DNA from: Clostridiales bacterium
GTDB taxonomy: Bacteria; Bacillota; Clostridia; Christensenellales; JAISNN01
DNA length: 35,380 bases
Direction of reading: 5' to 3'
Assembly: GCA_031275485.1 (NCBI GenBank)
Contig: JAISOS010000057.1
Location: 1-35,380, forward strand
Position numbers and translations under genes: made by a program. Numbering within the stretch: position 1 is the stretch's first letter; every line of letters begins with the position of its first letter. Below are positions 32,260-35,380 of this stretch, piece after piece. The notes below the pieces were generated by a model. The model saw only the letters and a program-made list of their open reading frames with translations, was not told the origin of the DNA and did no database searches.

Positions 32260-32910
32260 TTAAACGATTTTTCCGTCGGCGAGATTTACGATTCTGCCGG
32301 CGTAAGCCGCCATTCGCGCGTCGTGCGTAACCAAAACGATAGTTTTACCCTTGTCCGTATTGAGTTTTTTTAATATTTCCATTATTTCAAAAGCCGATTT
32401 CGAATCCAGGTTACCCGTCGGTTCGTCCGCTAAAATCACTTCGCTCTCGTTAAAGAGGGCGCGGGCTATCGCGACGCGCTGACGTTCGCCTCCGGACAGC
32501 TTGTTTATTTTTTCGTTTTTCTTTTCAACGATTCCAAGCTCCGTTAAAAGCGCGTCGATTTTTTCCTTATTATTTTCAAATTTCCCGCCTATCCAATAGG
32601 GTAGCAATATATTCTCCTTTACGTTCAGTTCGGGCATAAGGTTGTAAAACTGAAATATAAAGCCTATTTTCGACAGCCGTATTTTGCTTTGCTCCTTGTC
32701 GCCGAGCCGCGCGGCGTTTTGCCCGTCGAATAAGATCCGCCCTCTCGTGACCGGCTCCAACAAACCTATATTATAAAGTAACGTGGATTTGCCCGAGCCG
32801 CTGGGTCCCATAACCGCGACGAATTCACCCCGCTTGATTTCGAGGTTTATATCGCTGAGCACCTCTCGCGAGTCGTATTCCTTAAACAAATTTTCAACTC
32901 TTATATCCAT
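32260..32910 (-). CDS. ABC transporter ATP-binding protein (LolD/MacB type)
   Basis: The 216-residue subunit powers the FtsX-type permease encoded just upstream. It has Walker [10 protein letters not shown] (35-43), a Q-loop in [12 protein letters not shown], the signature [15 protein letters not shown], Walker [13 protein letters not shown] and the switch His in VTHDAR. PTGNLDS and the short length place it with MacB/LolD/FtsE-like exporters. The ATG at 32910 is preferred; a GTG at 32925 would overlap the permease stop and has its purines too close. The two genes form an operon, and the stop of the permease lies 8 nt before the ATG. Confidence 0.93.
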   Translation of the reverse strand: MDIRVENLFKEYDSREVLSDINLEIKRGEFVAVMGPSGSGKSTLLYNIGLLEPVTRGRILFDGQNAARLGDKEQSKIRLSKIGFIFQFYNLMPELNVKENILLPYWIGGKFENNKEKIDALLTELGIVEKKNEKINKLSGGERQRVAIARALFNESEVILADEPTGNLDSKSAFEIMEILKKLNTDKGKTIVLVTHDARMAAYAGRIVNLADGKIV

Positions 32911-32917
32911 ACGGTCT

Positions 32918-35380
32918 TTATTCACCCTTTGAAAGATTCACGATCATTTTTTGTTTCAGGCATATTTTCGCGGCGAGTTTTGTGGCGGCGAATACGACGG
33001 CGGCGAAAACCGCCGCGTATACGAGCAGATCGGACGGCGAAAGTTTCAATACGACGACGAAGTCGCCGAAATAGCTTTGGAATATTACGCCGACTATTTT
33101 TATGAGGAAAACGGAGTAAACCAGGGCGACCGCCGCGCTTATTATAAGCGAAATTAAGAACTCGAATATTAACGTTCCGTCAACCTTCGACCTTGTGCCG
33201 CCCATACATTTCAGCAGTAACAATTGGCTTTTCCTTTCGTTTATTTTGACGTAACATATATTGGCGAGCGCGATAACGACGACGATCAGAATCACGGCGT
33301 TTAATACGTTAAGCATCGTCTCGGTTTCTTTCATAATGTCGAAATAACTCTCTTTTATGGACCGGTTTGTAATTACGTTGTATTGCCCCCGCCCGAACTG
33401 TTCCTTTAAAACCGCGTCGACAGTCCGGCTGCCGCCGTTTTTATCCTTGACGAACAATATGTTGCGGCCGATATCCGTGTCGAGGTTTTCCGCGACCATA
33501 CCGTAATCGAAAATAACGAGATTCTGAAAAACCAAGTCGCTTTCGATAACGCCGCAAACCCTGAGAAGCTGCGAGAACATAGACTCTACGAACGTATTGC
33601 CGAGTTTTAAATTTTTGACTTTCGCATAATCCTCGGTTATGATGCAATTATATAAGGGAAAGACGCTGAAAACCCCGTCTTCTTTCCATACCTCTTTCAA
33701 CTCCTTAGAGACCGTCTCTCTGTTTCCCGCGACAAACTTGAGACCGTAGTTCGCGAAAAAACCGTCGGCGTGCACCGCGAGAAAATTTTCTCCGTAATTT
33801 GCCGAATTCGGTACCCTCGCGAAAACGCCGTAATCGTAATAGATAAAGTCCGAAAGACCGCTCACGGCGTTCATTTGGGTCTCCGAAAAGCCGTATTCCT
33901 CCGCCGTGTTATATACGACGTAGTCGAATTTGTAAAGGCTGTCCACGTTTTTATCGACGGAATCGCGGTAGCCCCGCGTCAGGCTGCCGACGGTCAGCGC
34001 GGCTATCAGGCTCAGCGCGACGATAAAAATTCCCGCAGAGTTTTGAATTCTGTTTTTACCGAACATTTTAAGGGACAATTGCGGTTTTTTTAAGCTCTTT
34101 TTTTCCGAGATAAGACCGGCGGCTTTTCCGATTATTTTTATTATGAAAGGAATTATCAAGTATACGCTGAACATAAAAAGGGCTATCATTCCCAATAACA
34201 ACGCCGTATTTTCCTTTAAAAATTCGTTAAAAAAATCATCTCTCGAAAAAAACAGCGCGACCTCGGCGACGAAAACCGCGACGCCCAGCGCGAAATTCAG
34301 GGGTTCGTTGACGCGTTTTTTTCTTACGGTATCCTCCGCGTCGTTATATTTGATCATTTGGGTGATTTTTTCCGCGCTCGATTTTACTATATGGGCGACG
34401 GACGCGGCGCAAGGCATAACGACGCCGAGTACGGCGGAGGTTATCAGCGCTTTAAGATTAAGGAAATTAAGCGGCATATCGGAGGGGAGCTTATAGCCTA
34501 TTTCGAACGTTCTCATAAGCAGTCCCGTCAGCCCGCCGCCCAAAAAGACGCCCGCAACGACTGCGGACGCGCCCAGCAAAAAGCTCTCGGATAAGTACAG
34601 CGCGGTAAGCCTTTTTTCCGAAACGCCGAGTGAACGGAGCAAGCCGCTCGTCCGCATACGGCCGTTCAGCAGAATTTTATACGTTATGACTATCAGAAAA
34701 AAGCCCAAAACCGAAACAACGGTTTTGAACACGTCCAAAAGTAAGGAGGCGGTCTCGATCATCGCCTCCTGATTTTTCATTAAATCGCCGAAAGTATATA
34801 CGGTGCTACCGTAACTAGCATAATCTTTCGCCTTCTCATCAAGTTCCTCCCCCGTATAATTGCAGTCCACAAGAATCGTGTTGTAATTATAGGACAGCCC
34901 GAACAGCCCGATCAAATATTCGCGCGATATATAAACCGGCGGCACTCCGAAAACGTATTCCCCGAGCGGTATGTCTCTTATGACGCCCGCGACGGGCAGT
35001 TCGACGGTTTCTCCTCCCGCGACGATACTTACGGCGGCTCCCCCGCTAAGCCCTAACTTTTCGAGAACGGACTCGGTAACGATTATCCCGCCGCTCCCGT
35101 AAAACGCGGCGTTATCGGCAAATTCTCCTCCGAAAACGTACTCGTATCCGAAAAATACGCTTTCTTCCGCGAGGTCTATGCCTATGAGGCAGACCTCCGC
35201 GTTATCCGGCTGAAGCCTTACGCTTTGTTTGTTTCTGTATAGAAATCCATTGCTGTCAGAAAAGACCTCTTTCGCCGTTCTTATATCGGCGTCGCTTATT
35301 TCGACGTCCTCTATAACCGTGTCGACCCTGCCGAAAATCATATCCGCGCTGTTATTAAAATTTTCCAGCAGACTGTCGGT
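32918..35380 (-). CDS. FtsX-family ABC transporter permease, 5' end outside the window
   Basis: At least 820 residues; the frame is open to the window edge, so the ATG at 35341 is not necessarily the start. Membrane segments occur in two FtsX modules. The first follows a periplasmic/extracellular MacB-like domain (for example VLGFFLIVITYKILL and SAVLGVVMPCAASVAHIV). The second is near the C-terminus (NAVILIVVVIALANICYVKI, FLISLIISAAVALVYSVFLI, LLVYAAVFAAVVFAATKLAA). A pair of segments lies in the centre (about 340-400). This arrangement is that of large Firmicute permeases exporting peptides, bacitracin-like drugs or lipids; the substrate cannot be inferred. The ATPase gene follows with overlapping translation signals. 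Confidence 0.9.
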   Translation of the reverse strand, partial: TDSLLENFNNSADMIFGRVDTVIEDVEISDADIRTAKEVFSDSNGFLYRNKQSVRLQPDNAEVCLIGIDLAEESVFFGYEYVFGGEFADNAAFYGSGGIIVTESVLEKLGLSGGAAVSIVAGGETVELPVAGVIRDIPLGEYVFGVPPVYISREYLIGLFGLSYNYNTILVDCNYTGEELDEKAKDYASYGSTVYTFGDLMKNQEAMIETASLLLDVFKTVVSVLGFFLIVITYKILLNGRMRTSGLLRSLGVSEKRLTALYLSESFLLGASAVVAGVFLGGGLTGLLMRTFEIGYKLPSDMPLNFLNLKALITSAVLGVVMPCAASVAHIVKSSAEKITQMIKYNDAEDTVRKKRVNEPLNFALGVAVFVAEVALFFSRDDFFNEFLKENTALLLGMIALFMFSVYLIIPFIIKIIGKAAGLISEKKSLKKPQLSLKMFGKNRIQNSAGIFIVALSLIAALTVGSLTRGYRDSVDKNVDSLYKFDYVVYNTAEEYGFSETQMNAVSGLSDFIYYDYGVFARVPNSANYGENFLAVHADGFFANYGLKFVAGNRETVSKELKEVWKEDGVFSVFPLYNCIITEDYAKVKNLKLGNTFVESMFSQLLRVCGVIESDLVFQNLVIFDYGMVAENLDTDIGRNILFVKDKNGGSRTVDAVLKEQFGRGQYNVITNRSIKESYFDIMKETETMLNVLNAVILIVVVIALANICYVKINERKSQLLLLKCMGGTRSKVDGTLIFEFLISLIISAAVALVYSVFLIKIVGVIFQSYFGDFVVVLKLSPSDLLVYAAVFAAVVFAATKLAAKICLKQKMIVNLSKGE

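Overview
The window looks like a chromosomal segment of a moderate-GC Clostridia-type Firmicute, probably an uncultured gut- or animal-associated lineage. The support is an RNase J gene, a miaB-mutS-mutL block, a class A penicillin-binding protein, a ThiI without rhodanese domain, an Sfp-like phosphopantetheinyl transferase, Shine-Dalgarno sites of the AAGGAG type with ATG/GTG/TTG starts, and decayed genes typical of Firmicute conjugative elements. No species can be named from the sequence alone.

Layout. 1-225: the 3' end of a group II intron (domains V and VI visible) sitting antisense in a broken cysteine-rich KTR gene of the kind carried by Tn916/Tn1549-like elements. 344-4908: a sugar-phosphate isomerase/epimerase, an Sfp-type phosphopantetheinyl transferase, a large single-pass surface protein with a low-complexity cytoplasmic tail, and a YjzC-like small protein. 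4909-11956: an island of decayed mobile DNA. It holds a tandem winged-helix protein, a broken XRE regulator, a nonsense- and frameshift-ridden C5 cytosine methyltransferase followed by a truncated Eco29kI-like endonuclease (a dead type II restriction-modification unit), a serine recombinase remnant, a frameshifted DDE insertion sequence, an orphan Spo0A-C-like protein, a frameshifted zinc-ribbon gene, a deletion junction joining two unrelated genes, and a tyrosine integrase remnant. The integrase remnant abuts the 3' end of tRNA-Ser(GCU), the likely attachment site. One housekeeping gene, xseB, lies stranded inside the island.

12049-22878: a YtxC-like or unknown protein, mannose-6-phosphate isomerase, ROK glucokinase, RNase J, two decayed genes, Der GTPase and ThiI, separated by unusually long gene-poor spacers. 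23199-32198: a class A PBP divergent from miaB, then mutS and mutL. 32260-35380: an FtsX-type ABC exporter (ATPase plus permease, the latter cut by the window edge) on the opposite strand.

How the genes work together. manA and glucokinase supply and interconvert hexose phosphates. MutS and MutL form the mismatch-repair core. MiaB and ThiI modify tRNA, Der serves ribosome assembly, and RNase J turns over RNA. The spacers carry three recurring signals: a degenerate element of about 60 bp near gene ends, a palindromic AAGTATTC/GAATACTT motif, and a cluster of short ACGCGT-type stem-loops before the RNase J gene. Several genes (manA, the PBP, possibly the phosphopantetheinyl transferase) have a -10 box 7-8 nt before the start codon and no Shine-Dalgarno site, suggesting leaderless mRNAs. 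I did not find an intact, clearly novel multi-gene system. The most unusual items are the orphan Spo0A-C-like protein, the tandem winged-helix protein with its companion frame, the intergenic repeat families and the layered decay of the island.
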